The notes: generated from the sequence alone by a model not told the origin. 64,000 nt of DNA from Cryptomeria japonica (GCF_030272615.1 NC_081406.1:260575386-260639385); one strand, 5' to 3'. Counted from the stretch's first letter, positions 33,781 to 47,334 are shown. Numbers and translations: made by a program.

Positions 33781-36399
33781 TGGTCTTTTTCCTCTGTGTG
33801 CCAACCAATCTTCACAAAACTAAGGCCAACCAACCTATATCTACCTGTAGCCAAAAAAAGGGACTACTAATAATGAGTACACTTCCAAATAAAGGATGGA
33901 TGCTTGCTAAATAGTAATAAGATGATGACATGCAATCACTCACAAAAGAGTCGATGACAACCTCCTTAAAATCTAATTGACCATGGGACAAATGCATGAA
34001 CATACAAAGGGAACACTTTTTAACGCTTCCTCTATACAATGTACAGTTTAGGTGGATGGATATTCATGGATCCAAAATCCATACATTGTAGGGAATCATA
34101 CTAAAAATTACAAGCTATGGGTACTCATATCCAAACCCCCCAAATTGGGAACCACACACAGTCTACCCCCACTTATATGGGGGACCTATTTCACCATGTG
34201 AAAAGGTTGACTCCAATCCCACATTAGCAATAAGAGTTTACATGAGAATTTAAAATATTCAAAATAACACCTAAATCAAAGACCATAATATAAAACATGA
34301 TTTCAAACAAATCAAAGAACATTTTAATAATAACATTAAATAATCATTACAAAATAACTATAGCAATAACATTGAACAATCATTATAAAATAGCTATATT
34401 TAAGGTTTTTTTTTTCTATCTTGAAGAGATTTCCAAAACATTGCAAATTATTGGAGTTACTTCAAGCTTATTTTCTTCCCAAGCATTCTTCTCTACTCTT
34501 TCTTCTCTCCTCCATTTAAGAAAATTATGCTAAAAAATAGAATCAAAATTTCTCTCCCACCTCAAGTGAATTACATAAATTTAAAAGGCGAACCTTCTTA
34601 TACATGGATGTGGGGATGAAAAATGTCATCTTCATACCTAATTTATCACAAATCCTAAACTCTCCCGAGATGAGACACCTAGTTGCCTTGGGAATCTCGA
34701 TGTGTCTCCACTTGGAGATTCCCAAAACTTGAGAAATGTTTCCATGTGGAATCCTAGTTATATGAGTAATATGAAAAATCTTGTTTTGTTTTAACTACCC
34801 TAAACCAAATAGAGAATAAGATGTGGCGTCACCTTTTCCCTCTTAGCGACTTTTTATTTTCATCACTTTTAGGAAATAAAAAATTCAAGATGCTTAAAAA
34901 TAATTTTAAAAATATTTGTATGGTTCAAAAAAAACCTTTACGAGCCTAGACCTAACACCTAGGACTAAAATTTTGATAAAATAACCTAGTTCAAGTAATT
35001 AAAATCCTAAAAAAACTCACACAAGAAAATGACCCTTATTAAAGAAATTCAAAAGACCATCCCTAATAAGTAATTTCTCATAACCAAAGAAGATTTACAC
35101 CACTAAGAATATTAGACTCACATACACATATCACAACATTTGCACATTAAAAAAGGACCTTGGTTCCTCTAAATGAATTGAGATAAGGTGCATTGGTAGA
35201 AACACAATTGGGCTTTCTATCTACCCCAAAATTCTCATTCAAACTTGACATACACAGTTGATGCATAATCATTAGTATATTATATGCAATCAACAAACTC
35301 GAAGCATTGGTAACCAATTTTAATCATACCACAATAACACACTTTAAATCAAATATCCATAAAATTCATTCACTAAATCACATTGAAATTTTCATATCTT
35401 ATTGAGCCACACAATTAAGTATTCTATACATTATAATATTATTTTAATAAGCCTCATGTCTGGAAATCACCTAAGCAAAATCCTCTAATATCACATTTTG
35501 TCTACAAGATAACATTAATCATATCAATTCAGTTATGTATATTCAATCTAATAAAACTCTATAATTATCAAAAAACCATGACATCTCCAAATTAAATTAT
35601 ATCACCTTTAACGACTTAGTAACCAAATAACCCATATAACCACGCAACAATACCAATTATGTCTATATACTCAAAATCAACATCTATAGTTCTCACTATA
35701 GTAATACTTGAAACGTGTCAAGTGATGAAACCACTAACGTCACAATAGAATTGAAATACCTTATAACAAAAATCTATTAAGAGATAACATGATTAGGAAT
35801 TATTGAGGAAAGGATCTTGCTTCTATCACAAAGATACCATCGAATGTACCTATGGATTTGTATTTCATTTCATAATAAAGTTTGAATTCAAATCTCTGAT
35901 TAGTCTTGGCCATAATATAATCCCATTCTTAAAATTAATTCATTTTATTTATGCATAACATAACAATATTGATACCAATAATCCAAATCATGTACTATTC
36001 ATTTTTACTTAGTATAAGGAGAATAACATAAATATGGCGAAGAAATCGACCATTAAACAAGGGGCCAAGGTTATACTTCAACACTAACATATTTCATCAT
36101 CTTGTAATCTTCATCACCATGAAATGAAGTATGATTTTATTCTTCAAGTGAACAACTAGACATCAATAGGAATATCAATAATGCCATTAGTTATTGCAAG
36201 ATCCTATAGGTGAGGAATTTCATAAGCCTCCATATTTGTAAATGAGCTTCCAAAGCCATATGTAACTCGTGAAGTAGCCAAAACTATTTCAACATCAGTT
36301 TCCATTTATTAGATTTATCTTGAGGAGGACCACACAAAGTTAAATGAATCAATGCTACCTATAATAATAATCTTCTATCTCATGCATTCTTAGTATTAA
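33781..36399. other. AT-rich non-coding stretch
   Basis: Nothing recognised: short unconserved ORFs, A/T runs and no terminal repeats. It may contain decayed element DNA. Confidence 0.4.
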
Positions 36400-37270
36400 T
36401 GTGTGTCACACTAAAGAAACTCAAAAAAATTCATTGTAGCACTCTTCATGCATCTCTTTAAATTATGCTCACTATATTTAAAAGGAATGTCATTAACAAT
36501 CCCAAAGAATATCAAATTTGAACACCCACCACCATGCTTTTGAGGTTCTGTGCAACCATTATACACATGTTGAATCTTATTATCTGGCCACAATTTGATG
36601 AAGATGCCACATTCTACTTTTACTAAGACCAACTTAATTACCCAAACTTATTAGTATAATAAGTGCCTGACAGGTATGACTTTGAATATGACTAACCATA
36701 CATAGCATCAAAGCAATCAAGAAATTATTGTTATATAGATAATAGGAGACTCCTTCTCATCAACCTTAAAATTTCTTCTTGCTTCAATCTCTACAACTGG
36801 CAAGTTCCTTTTATGAACAACAAAAAAAAATAAAAATCCAAGAATAAAATATTCATATCTTTCTTGTATTGCTACAACACCTTGGAAAGCTTTGTAGTTT
36901 CCATATTATCTCTACACTTTTCAAATATGAACCACACTACCTTGTCGAAGGTTCCAACTCTAATAAGAACTATTCTTGAAGCTTCAATGATGTTTAAATT
37001 AATTTTTTTCCTTTTCATAAGGGGTTTAATGGGATGTGGAACCATCAAGGGTTCCATGTGTTCCCAGAACTAGTTGGACCTCTAACTTGCACCTATTAGA
37101 GCCTTCCAACAACTAGAAACTCAATGAAAATTGTAAGTGTTGGGTTTTCATCAACAAATTCACAAGGCACCAAAACTTGTTTATTAACTTCTTCTTCATG
37201 TTCATACCCATTGGCAAGTACAACTATAGGGAAAATCACGTGAGTTTCTTCGTTGCCATTTTGCCAAATG
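36400..37270 (-). pseudogene. possible remnant of an unknown coding region
   Basis: Minus-strand frames give protein-like stretches in succession (HVIFPIVVLANGYEHEEE near 37230; SNLIFFGIVNDIPFKYSEHN near 36480), separated by stops and frame changes. The family is not identified. It could be a LINE ORF1 or a host gene fragment. Confidence 0.22.
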
Positions 37271-37439
37271 CTTTAAAAAACTAAAAACAATTTGTCATAA
37301 TCAAACCAACATTAATATTTTCATACAATTCTATAATGGTCTCAAGATTGTGTTGTATTGTAATTGTTGGTTCAGATCAAAATCATATAAAAAAATATAT
37401 TAATACTTTTTGAATCATTTAGCAACAAGATGTTGTATC

Positions 37440-37650
37440 ATATATTAGTAAACAATGCTAATATTTTATTATTTTAAAAAGTACTTATTTTTTTAAATAA
37501 TATGAAGGCTAAATAATTCTTAATATTTTATCATTTTAAAAGTATTTTAAAAAGTACTTGTTTTTTTTAATAATATGAAGGCTAAATAATTCTTAATATT
37601 TTATCATTTTAAAAGTATTGTTTTTTCGAATAACATGAAGGCTATATAAC
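37440..37650. repeat. tandem repeat, about 60-74 bp units
   Basis: ATGAAGGCTAAATAATTCTT recurs at about 37502, 37576 and (changed) 37637, each with TTTTATCATTTTAAAAGTA around it. Three imperfect units. Confidence 0.7.
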
Positions 37651-38356
37651 GAGTGAAGTGCTTTAGAGAATATTTACTTTTCATAAAAAAAAAAAACGCT
37701 TTTAATTTGTTAATATTAATCTATGTGTTAAACTATTTGTATTGGGATAGTTCCCTGTGACTATAATTACTAACAATAGGAGAGAGGACTCAGTATTTGT
37801 GCACCCTAACTTGGCACTTCTCAAAATCCTATGTGGAAATTTCAAATCACTCCCAATTTATAACAGTAGCTTACTTGGCAAGTCCCTTGCTTGTAACTAA
37901 GGTTTTAGGGCCACATCATCAAATATGATGCCACATTAGCATGCTTTTTGCCAAGGTGTCCAAAACAACCCAAATAAAAGGTGAAACCAATAGTCATGCA
38001 GAAGAGGCTCCCATACTTGTGCAACTGATGTTGTAAAAAAAAATAGACATTAAATCAACAAGTATGAGTATTAAATTAACAACCACTATCACAACAATTG
38101 AAACACGTACAACTATTGAATTTGACTCTATTAGAATTTTTTTTCCATAAAACTAAAAAGAAAACTTTAAAAAAAAAATGTCAAAAAAATCTAGTACATT
38201 TATCTTTTCTAATTTTCATCCATGATAGATAATAAATGATGGAACATGATCTAAAACAAATCTAAAAATCATCCATCTAAAATAGGAATATTGATAAATT
38301 GTAATTCAACCCGATTAAAATAATTTAAATTTGACAAAGCAAATTTTAGCCAAAGC
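37651..38356. other. upstream spacer with a repeat shared with TNL intron 2
   Basis: 37830-38110 shares scattered blocks in the same order with 41120-41460 (TTTCAAATCACT, then TATCACAAC.ATTGAAACA). This is probably an old dispersed repeat present on both sides of the TNL 5' end. Confidence 0.4.
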
Positions 38357-39105
38357 CATCTAATCGTAACATGTGATGACAAATTACTACTTAGACAACT
38401 TTGACCCACTCATAAAGCAGATTTGACCCCACTCTCCATTATTGCTGTCCTATTGAACGGAAAACAATTACATTTCCAATTCATCCAATCGTAAACAGTG
38501 ATGACAAAGCGGTACTTGTACGGCTTGCCTTTTCTTTTTGTAAATGGATTCCAGCTCTCTAATAAAGTCGATTTGACCCCACTCTCCATCATTGCTGTCC
38601 TACTGACCGATAAACCACCACATTTTCAATCCTCTAGATGCATTGCACTGGAATGCACTCCAAACTCCCCGGAATGAATTTGCACCTTACACGTCTGCCA
38701 ATTTGACCTGCCTTTGTAAACCTACCTGGTAGGTTTGGGCAGTAGAAGACAAGAAACAATACCTGGTAGGTTTGTGCCCACTGAATGATTCTTTGAACGG
38801 AAAACAATTACATTTCCAATCCATCTAATCGTAAACAGTGATGACAAAGCGGTACTTGTGCTTGTCTTTTTGAAAATGGATTCCAGCCCTCTAATAAAGT
38901 CGATTTGACCCCACATTGCTGTCCTACTGACCGATAAACCACCACATTTTCAATCTTCTAGATGCATTGCACTGGAATGCACTCCAAATTCGCCGGAATG
39001 AATCTGCACCTTACACGTCTGCCAATTTGAGCTCTCTTGTAACCCTAGAGGATGAGAACAATACCTGGTTGGTTTGTGCCCACTGAATGATTCTTTGAAC
39101 ACGGT
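38357..39105 (+). repeat. three-copy direct repeat in the TNL promoter
   Basis: A unit beginning near TTTGAACGGAAAACAATTAC occurs at 38453 and 38794 (spacing about 341 bp), and an older partial copy lies at 38357-38452 (CATCTAATCGTAA, TTTGACCCCACTCTCCAT). CCCACTGAATGATTCTTTGA recurs at 38777 and 39079, closing the units. The last copy ends about 140 bp before the TNL start codon. Confidence 0.85.
38401..38910 (+). promoter_or_regulatory. cluster of five W-box cores (TTGACC)
   Basis: TTGACC occurs at 38401, 38423, 38573, 38703 and 38905, on the plus strand in the repeated upstream region. TTGAC[CT] is the known WRKY-factor core in plant defence promoters. The copies multiplied with the direct repeats. 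Regulation by WRKY factors is an inference. Confidence 0.5.
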
Positions 39106-39243
39106 TTTTACCTAGTAGCGGATTTTCAGGTTTTTAATAAAATATCTCATGCGCATAATTGTTCAGAGACATTTGATTGTTTGCTTAGGAACTCTTTTGC
39201 CTTGTTAGCCCTTGAATTGGGAGTACTAGTTTTGTGCAGTTGA

Positions 39244-42200
39244 ATGAATTCCATGGCCACTACGTCTTCACCTATCCAGATTGTAAATACTTTTGACGAG
39301 ATTGTGCCCTCATCTGCCGCTTCCTCCTCCGCCACACCTCTTCTCCGTCCTCCTGCTTCTTTCGATGTTTTCATCAACCATTGCGGAGTTGATGCCAAAT
39401 ACACCCTCGCCACCACCATCTTCCATAAACTTACGGCTCTCGGACTCTCCGTCTTTCTGGATGGCCATTCCCTTCATTTGGGTGATGTCATTCCAGCACA
39501 AATCCAAGAGGCCATTCGAACTGCTACACTTCATATTGCCATTTTCTCTGTTAAGTATGCCGATTCCCCTTGGTGTTTAGCAGAGCTTTCCTCTATGCTT
39601 AAGACGGGTAACAGAATTATTCCTGTCTTCTATCATGTCGACCCTTCCGATCTGCGTTGGGTGGCTCAAGGAAATGGAATCTATGCACGTGCGTTTTCCC
39701 AACATCTGGAGAAGAGCAGATACTCTCAGAAAAAGCTTGATGAGTGGAAGATGGCACTCGAGAATGCTTCTCTTCGTTCTGGCTGCGTGATCAGGGATAG
39801 TAGGTAAGTACCAAATAACCACACAGACTTTAATGTTTCTCTTGTTTTAATTTCCGTTGTCACTGTTATCGTTGGTTTCTCACATATGTTCAATATCCAT
39901 TGCACATATTTAGAGATGAGGCGATGCAGTTGAAGAATATTGTAAATATTGTATCCAAGGAATTGGGAAAGGTGCCCTTTCTGGTGGCCGACAAACCCGT
40001 TGGACTGGATGATATCGTACTGGATTTTGAAGAAACTGTGGAGAGTGGGCACAATGTTCAAATTGTTGGGATTGTGGGAATGGGTGGAGCGGGTAAAACC
40101 ACGCTTGCTAAAGAGTTGTATAACAGGAAATCCCCATCCTTCCAATATTCCAGTTTTGTATTTGCAGTGCGAGATGCTGCAAGCAAAAATGCTTTGCATG
40201 AGAAGCAAAAAAGGCTTCTTGAGGATCTTGGTGTCCATGGCTTAGCATTCGATAACATTGAAGGAGGCAAGGCTATTCTGGCAAATCGGTTGAGATCTGT
40301 TCCTGCGCTCATCGTTTTAGATGACGTGGATCATGGAAGCCAACTGAATGCTCTGTTACCAACTAAGGATGGCCTTGCACCTGGCAGTCTTGTCATTGTT
40401 ACAACACGCGAGTTACATCTCCTAGCAAGATGGAGCTCAACTATATATAGAATCAAGGCATTGGATCCCCTTCACGCAAATGAACTTTTTTGTTGGCATG
40501 CATTTTTACAGTCCCATTCACAAGAGGGATTTGAAAATATTGTTGAAAAGTTTTTGCTAGCTTGCAATGGCTTGCCTTTGTCCCTTGAGGTATTTGGAGG
40601 ACTAGTTTATGGCAAATCGAAGGACTATTGGAAATCTCAACTAGATAAGATTGTCAGAATTTTGCCAGAAGATATTAAAGCAAGGTTGAATGTCAGCTAC
40701 AATTCACTAGATGAAGAAGAGAAAGAGATGTTTATGGATGTGGCTTGTTTTCTCATTGGCAGAAAGAAAAGCTGGGCCATTGAAGTATGGGATGAATCTG
40801 GATGGAATGGCTTGTATGGGTGGGAGACACTTTTTAACAAGTGTCTGGTTAATGTGGATATGGAAGATAATATAATAATGCATGATCATCTAAGGGATTT
40901 GGGAAGGCAACTTGCAGGTAGACATCCACCTTTTCGTGTTTGGCATGAAGAGCAAATAATTGATATACAGAAACAAATTATGGTGAGCTTCATTTAATGT
41001 TTTTTTTTGTCATTTATTATTATGAATGCTTTGAAGAAATCAATAATTAATTGTTATAAAATCTTTGTTATCATATTTAATTGAGAACATCCTAATTGAT
41101 CTCCTCTCAAAATTTTATATTACAATTTCAAATCACTTTCATTTTTCAATAATAGCTTATTTATAAGTTTTTGTTTATGACTAAGGTGTGATGTTACATT
41201 TCTCATTAAACTACTTCTTGTTAAAGTATATTAAAAAAACCCCTAAAAAAAGTTAGAGTAGTAATTATAAATTAAGTCATATTTAATTGATGTACTTATA
41301 TGATTTGTTGTTTTTTAGAATATTATTCAATTATGAATACTCATGATCAACATTAACAATTTTAGAGTAAAAAATATTATGATAGATTATTAAAATATTA
41401 GAATTTAAATCAATAAATACTATCACAACTATTGAAACATATTCAATTACTACATCCTTTCAAATTTATGTGTTATTTGATATTTTGATTGCAATTGTCA
41501 ATATGTTTTTTATTAATATTTTTTGAGAGCTGTGAAGTTGCAGACCCAGGAATATAAAAAGAGATGGGAGGAATGGAAGAAAGTAAGCACATGGTTGGAG
41601 AGATTTGGAGGGTTAATAATAGAAATGAAAGACTAAAAACCAAAAATAATTAAAAAAAAAAACCTAGTTAAATAAAAAAATTATATATATGAAAAAAGTT
41701 CAAATAGTGAAAAATGAATACAGAGATAAAAAGAATATATGAAAAAATAAAAGGATTATGTATATCGGAAAGAAATAAATATAATATAAGTAAACAAATT
41801 CTCTCTTTTGACTGCATTTTCTTTTTTCTTTTGCAGGGTGTTCATTCTGGAGGCCATTCGTTCTGGGGGCTGGCAACACAATTTTTATCTTGCCCGTTGT
41901 TCTTTCTGGTACCTGAAATTCATAATGATATACAGGTCTGTTGGGGCATCACCTTTTTTTTAAGCAGCAATACACTTTTGAGTTTTGCAATTCTGACCAG
42001 GAGGCATTTCTTTGCACAACTTGCCTGTTCAAAACTGTCTGTATAAATTTTACCAAATTCAAAGGTTAATGGATGCACGATATTGCTGCAACAGTATTGT
42101 TTCTATTTAAAATAGTTTATCTTTTATTTCTTTGGCTTCTTGTAGATTTCACAACCTTGGATAAAATTCTTAAGTGAAATGCAATATTAAAATCCGGTGT

Positions 42201-44419
42201 ATATTGTTGAAGTTTCTGTGACACTTCATTTAAGTTAAGGGTTTTATCTTCCAAAACCAACACGTTTCGTTTGTATACGTCCTGCTGATCCTCACATTAC
42301 ATTTAATTTATGCTCTTCGCTTTCGCATTCAGGGAGGAATGTCTATTAGAGGGATAGATGCTGCTCGATTTGAATATACTGACGAGCCATTGCGTCAGAG
42401 AAGCGCCTGCTTTGAGCTCATAGGATCCCTTTCAAACAGATGTTTTGGGATCCCTCCACCTTCCTCGCTCGGATTAAAATTTTTTTCTGGCAGAGAAGAA
42501 CAGTTTATCAAATATTTTGGCACACCATTGGAGGGCCCTGTCTGCCTTAGTTTGGATGAGTTCAAGGGGAGAAAAATTCAGTCATGGTCACTCAGAAATT
42601 TAAGAATTTTGGAGCTCATCAAAGCTCATTGCTTAGTACAATTATGGGATAATTCAGATGTAAGTATTTTCTATACTGGTTGCTTCGAGGTGAACTTCCA
42701 ATCTTAAAATTTTTACTAGCGTATTTTCTGGGTAATTGACAATTACTCTTTCTGTAGCCTCCTTTGCAGTTAAGAGAACTGTGTATCGACGAGGCCCGTA
42801 AATTACAAAGGATTCCAAACTCAATAGGACGTCTACAGGGATTGAAATGCATAAATATCTCTTATTGTGAATCACTGGAGGATCTCCCTGAAGAGTTTTG
42901 CAATCTCCAATCACTGGAGTGGCTGAAATTATCTCATTGTTCAAGGCTGTCTTCACTGCCTAGCCGTTTGGGGGATCTGATAAACCTGCGGTATCTAGAT
43001 TTGGAGGAGTTCAAGAAGCTGCAGACATTGCCAGATTCTTTTAAGCAGCTGAGACACCTTCAACATCTCAATTTACATGGTTGTGAGGAACTCACCTTGA
43101 GATCCGACATGCTGGAAAGCATAGGTAACCTGGAGTATTTGAACTTTGAGGGATGTTGGAAGGTGGAACAATTGCCAAATCAAATCACACATCAAGTGTG
43201 TTTGAGAGAGCTCCATGTTAAGCACACAAGCATAAGGGAGGTTCCGAGTGACATTGGCGAACTCAGAAAATTGGAAGTGCTGGATATAGGAAGTCGGTTC
43301 TTGACCAGCTTGCCGTACTCTCTTGGAAATCTGTCTAGTTTGACTCGACTAGAACTCAGTAATTGTAAAATGTTGAATTGTTTACCGGACTTTTCGGGGC
43401 CTCTAAATATGCTCAAGAGGATATCAATATATTCCACGAGTGTGTCAACAATATCAATAAGTGGAGACAGCTGTCCCAGCCTTGAACATATCGTCCTTGA
43501 CAATAATGATCATCTAGTGGATATCCAAAGCCTGCCAACGTCAGTGCGGAGGCTAGAGGTATCTGACTGTAAAACGCTGAAAAAGGCAACGGGACTTGGC
43601 GGCCTAGCAAATCTTCAAATCCTTTGGATAGAGAGTTGTCCGGAGTTAAATGAGCTCCCAAGTTTTGCAGAATTACATTCCCTCAAAGAGATCTATATAA
43701 GATATTGCGACGAAATAGTGGAAATCGAAGGGCTAGAGAAGTCGAGGTCATTGGAGACATTAGAGGTAGTACAGACGTCATGGAAGTCCCAAGGCATACA
43801 AAGTTTGGAGGGGTTGGAGAAATTGAAGAGACTTGTGATGGTAGCAGAGAACAGATCAGCTCTTCGACCCTGCATTCAAACTATAAAGGTAATCAAAGCT
43901 GTTTGTTGGTTACATTAAAAAAATAAATTGCGAATGTATGTAATTAATTTTATTGAGTGGGATAATTTTGTTTTGTAGAAATGGCCAGGCGAGATGGTGA
44001 TATGTGGAAGGGCAGTGAGTGGTGCAGAGTCAGCGTTGGATTCTCTTTCCTTTCCCACCCTTTCCATTGTTCGCTCATTGGAGAAGACATCTCTTCTAAA
44101 TCAGTGGAAGGTAGAATGTAGGAAGATGCATGCTTCTGATGCGGCCGTCGTTTGTTTCCTTGTAAATTCAATTACAGATTGTAGATGCTGGCTCTACAAT
44201 CTCTATTTTAGTTATTTTAGTGGTTGGACAAGTATGCGATTGAAGGAGGGGAAATGGGTGTTAGTAGGTGTGTTGAGACAAGGTTGTGGGGATATTGTAA
44301 GTGCGACAGCTGAAATATGGGGTGGAGAAGGTGATGAGGTAGAGAGAGGAATATTGTTGGTGGGAGAAGAAGGGATAGTGTTAGAGACATTTACACGGTT
44401 GTGGACATTATTCATCTAA
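39244..44419 (+). CDS. TIR-NBS-LRR (TNL) immune receptor
   Basis: Intracellular receptor of the TNL class, which senses pathogen effectors. TIR domains hydrolyse NAD+. Exons: 39244-39803 (TIR), 39914-40982 (NB-ARC), optionally 41837-41935, then 42333-42659, 42758-43888 (LRR) and 43979-44419. All introns are GT-AG and the phases fit. TIR spans about residues 39-175, with SPWCLAEL holding the expected catalytic Glu114. NB-ARC shows the P-loop GMGGAGKTT (242-250), kinase-2 LIVLDDVD (319-326; the last Asp is TNL-typical), GLPL (406-409) and MHD (509-511). About 14 LRRs follow, then a post-LRR domain beginning KWPGEMVICG that conifer-type TNLs share. Total about 1175 residues, or 1208 with the optional exon. 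Met4 (39253) is an alternative start with better context. No break is seen, so it is probably functional. Confidence 0.93.
41837..41935 (+). other. possible cassette exon of the TNL
   Basis: Bounded by a pyrimidine tract plus CAG and by CAG|GTCTG, 99 bases, phase 0. It adds 33 residues including a hydrophobic stretch (FLSCPLFFLVP) between NB-ARC and the linker exon. Skipping it also keeps the frame. It may be a pseudo-exon. Confidence 0.4.
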
Positions 44420-46751
44420 TCTGGTTATCCTTCAAATTTTCATCGGACTGTGGGTTGTTACAAACCAACCAAAGTTTAAATTTAATAAATTCAAATCAAA
44501 TCTCATGTAAAATAATTATCATGAAATTCAAATCAAATATCATGTAAAATAATTATCATGAGTATAGTTAGTTCAATATTTCATTAGTGAGATGAGATTT
44601 CCAGTTTATGCTAAATTGATTTATATGTTTCTGGGTTTAGCATATATATCAATCAATATTTCATTGTTTTATTAGAGAAGAAAAATTGATTTGAGATTGT
44701 TTTATTTTAGCAACATGAAACATTCATTAGTAAAATTGTTGATTATTTAGAGTTTAGATTAATTTAATGAATATAATAATAAAAAATAAATAATATAAAC
44801 ATATTTACTTAAAAAATTATACATATTAATATCAATTTTATATTTATTTAAAAGTTAACTTTATTATATATTTATTTAAAAATTATTTTATTTATTTGTA
44901 TTATTTATGAAATATTTTTTTAACTAAAAATTGTTGACAAGGGATTCATTTCTATTAAATATATCATACTTAACAAAATTTACTTTGACTCACGAATGGG
45001 TGTGTTATAGTAATACACATTTCTTCAAAATTTTGGTCTGTCTTTGACAACCTTAATGTCATTTGATGGATATATTTCAATGGAAGATAATTATTTCTTT
45101 TAAGTTCTATCTATTCTCGTTCTGGCTAATAAAATAAAGGTGGGTTGTGACTCATTTCTCCATTTGGACTATCATGCTACCTACTTCAGTCAAGGTCATC
45201 TATGGCTTTGGTGTGGTCTTAGCCTTTGTAGCTTGTGTAACAAATTTCTTTAGAAGGATTGGTGAGTATGAAGAGATAAACCCACCAGTGTTACCCTCAT
45301 GAACTTCCTCATTAATTGAGTCATGGGAATTGGGTGAAGGAGATGAACTTAACTATAATCATCTTTTGAAGCGGCTTGGGAGATGTCATTACCCTCTGTA
45401 ATTTAGGTGGAATGAGATAATATTATGGATCTATACTAGTCCACAAAGTGGGCTTACCATTTGGAGCATGAGTACCCCACTCATGAATTTTTAGCTTTTA
45501 ACATTGGAGATTGGGGTATGATCCAATGAGAAACACTTTCTACACCTAGAGGAATTCTTTTTCATAATCTCTAGCTCCAGCATCTATTGTCTATCTTCCA
45601 TGATATTTTTGAAGGAAGATCTTTGGATAAATCTATTTTGACACATTAACATGTGCAAGTGGAGTTTTCACAATTGATTGTTTGTTTTGAAGTGTAGCGA
45701 TATTTACCTAATCTATTATCAATTGAGGGAAATTAGGGTTTCATGCATTAGAAGTCGCCTTGAAAAATCCAAGGACCATTTTCAAGTGTTAAATTCTATC
45801 TTGAATAGAATCAAATTCAAGAATAAAAACCCCTTTTGCACAAGCGAAGATGAAAATCTTTTTCCATTAATTCTTTTTAATTCACATGTTTTTTGAGTGA
45901 GAACATTTCCTCATTTGGACCCCTCCCATGAAATATTCACTCAACCAAATTTAACCAACAGGCTATAACAATATTCCCTATAAATGGCAATAATAAAATC
46001 ACCAAGGTGGATATTTCACTCATACAAAATCATTGCGTTGTGATTTTGTCCCTTTAATAACTTTTACAATTCTAAATGTCACCATTCATTGAACTTGAAG
46101 GATTGCAGGAACCCTTTACATAGCCTCCAAGTTAAAATGTCAGTATAATTTAGCAAATAGTAGATATAATTCTAGTTTGAAGATCCATGGGAACTAGAAC
46201 ACGTGTCATTTTAGAAGCCTTATTAAAAACTTCTCCAAGCTACCATTCTAACACAAGTAAATATTTATGTGTTGAATATGGCTGCAATATTTGCCAGATT
46301 TTAGTTTGGCAGGCCCAATTCTATCACCAAGAATGACAAAACTTCAATTTAAGATTCAAAAATATGTTCTAAATTATTGTCGAAGGATGATTTTGCGTGC
46401 CATTCTCTCTATGATGCCCGATGCTCATTTTCTCAACACAACTCAGAAAGAATTCGCTACCAATAATAACATTGTGCTACCTCTATCCATGTTATCTTCG
46501 ATGCTCTAAGACAAAGCATATCGTGCCAATTTGCACAACCTTTTGAAATTGGTTTTTTAAAACCATTCTTCATATTTTCCATAGAAATATGGGCTTACAA
46601 AAGAAGTGTTTAAATCTATTAGGAAAATAAGGTTTTGTACACCTTGCATAATAATGTTATAATTGTAATATTTATTTATTATGTGATGTTGCACATGGAC
46701 GTGTAAATTGTAGAGATTCCTTGGAAATGTTCTCAGGACCACTTGATGAGT
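44420..46751. other. 3' flank of the TNL, AT-rich, no gene seen
   Basis: AATAAA at 44484 could serve for polyadenylation. A 37-bp unit is repeated twice at 44488-44561. ORFs at 45678 and 46291 are short and resemble nothing known to me. Confidence 0.4.
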
Positions 46752-47320
46752 TGTATTATAACATTGAGATTATTATATTGTATTTATTTAATATTGGGAA
46801 AAGATATTTAAAAATAGAAAACTTAGTACCCAATATTAAATGTGGGGTCAAAGGGGTAGATTAGCACATGGTTTTGTGGCACATGGTTTTACTTTACCAC
46901 TAGTTGTTTTTGTGTGAGCTTGGGTTTATATAAGCAAGCACATGTTTAGTGGTTAAGGTAGGCTGGTGGTTTTGGGTTGTCATCGTATTGAGTCCTTTGA
47001 AGGATATCATTTGTGAAGCATGGCATGGGATGTGTTGATTCATGCTTGGACACATGGAAATGCATTGGAGAGCTTGATGATTCAGAGGTATTCATTGTAG
47101 ATCTATGTTGTTTTATGGTTGAATAATATGATGGAGTATGGATTCTTTTGTAGGCTGAGTTTTTCCTTCATTCCCAGGATATATCTTGTGTTATTTATAG
47201 CTTGTCTATTTTGATATTTGCATTATGGTGATTTCGTCAAGCTTGTATGTATGTTTTTCTCTCATGGGCTATGTAGGAAATGAATTATTTGAATGTGGTT
47301 TAAAATATTAATTCCTAACA
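46752..47320 (+). repeat. LTR of a decayed LTR retrotransposon
   Basis: Ends ATTCCTAACA two bases before a primer site. It contains TTTATATAAGC near 46926 as a possible TATA box. The left edge (TGTATTATAAC) is approximate, and no matching second LTR is in the window. Confidence 0.6.
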
Positions 47321-47322
47321 AG

Positions 47323-47334
47323 TGGTATCAGAGG
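47323..47334 (+). other. primer binding site, tRNA-iMet type
   Basis: TGGTATCAGAGG follows the LTR end after two bases and matches the plant iMet primer site at 11 of 12 positions. Confidence 0.75.

Noticed and set aside
39244-39360. Signal peptide on the TNL
   Set aside because: The N-terminus is Ser/Ala/Pro-rich without a hydrophobic core; TNLs act inside the cell.
46291-46509. 72-codon ORF downstream of the TNL
   Set aside because: AT-rich, no start context and no motif; likely chance.
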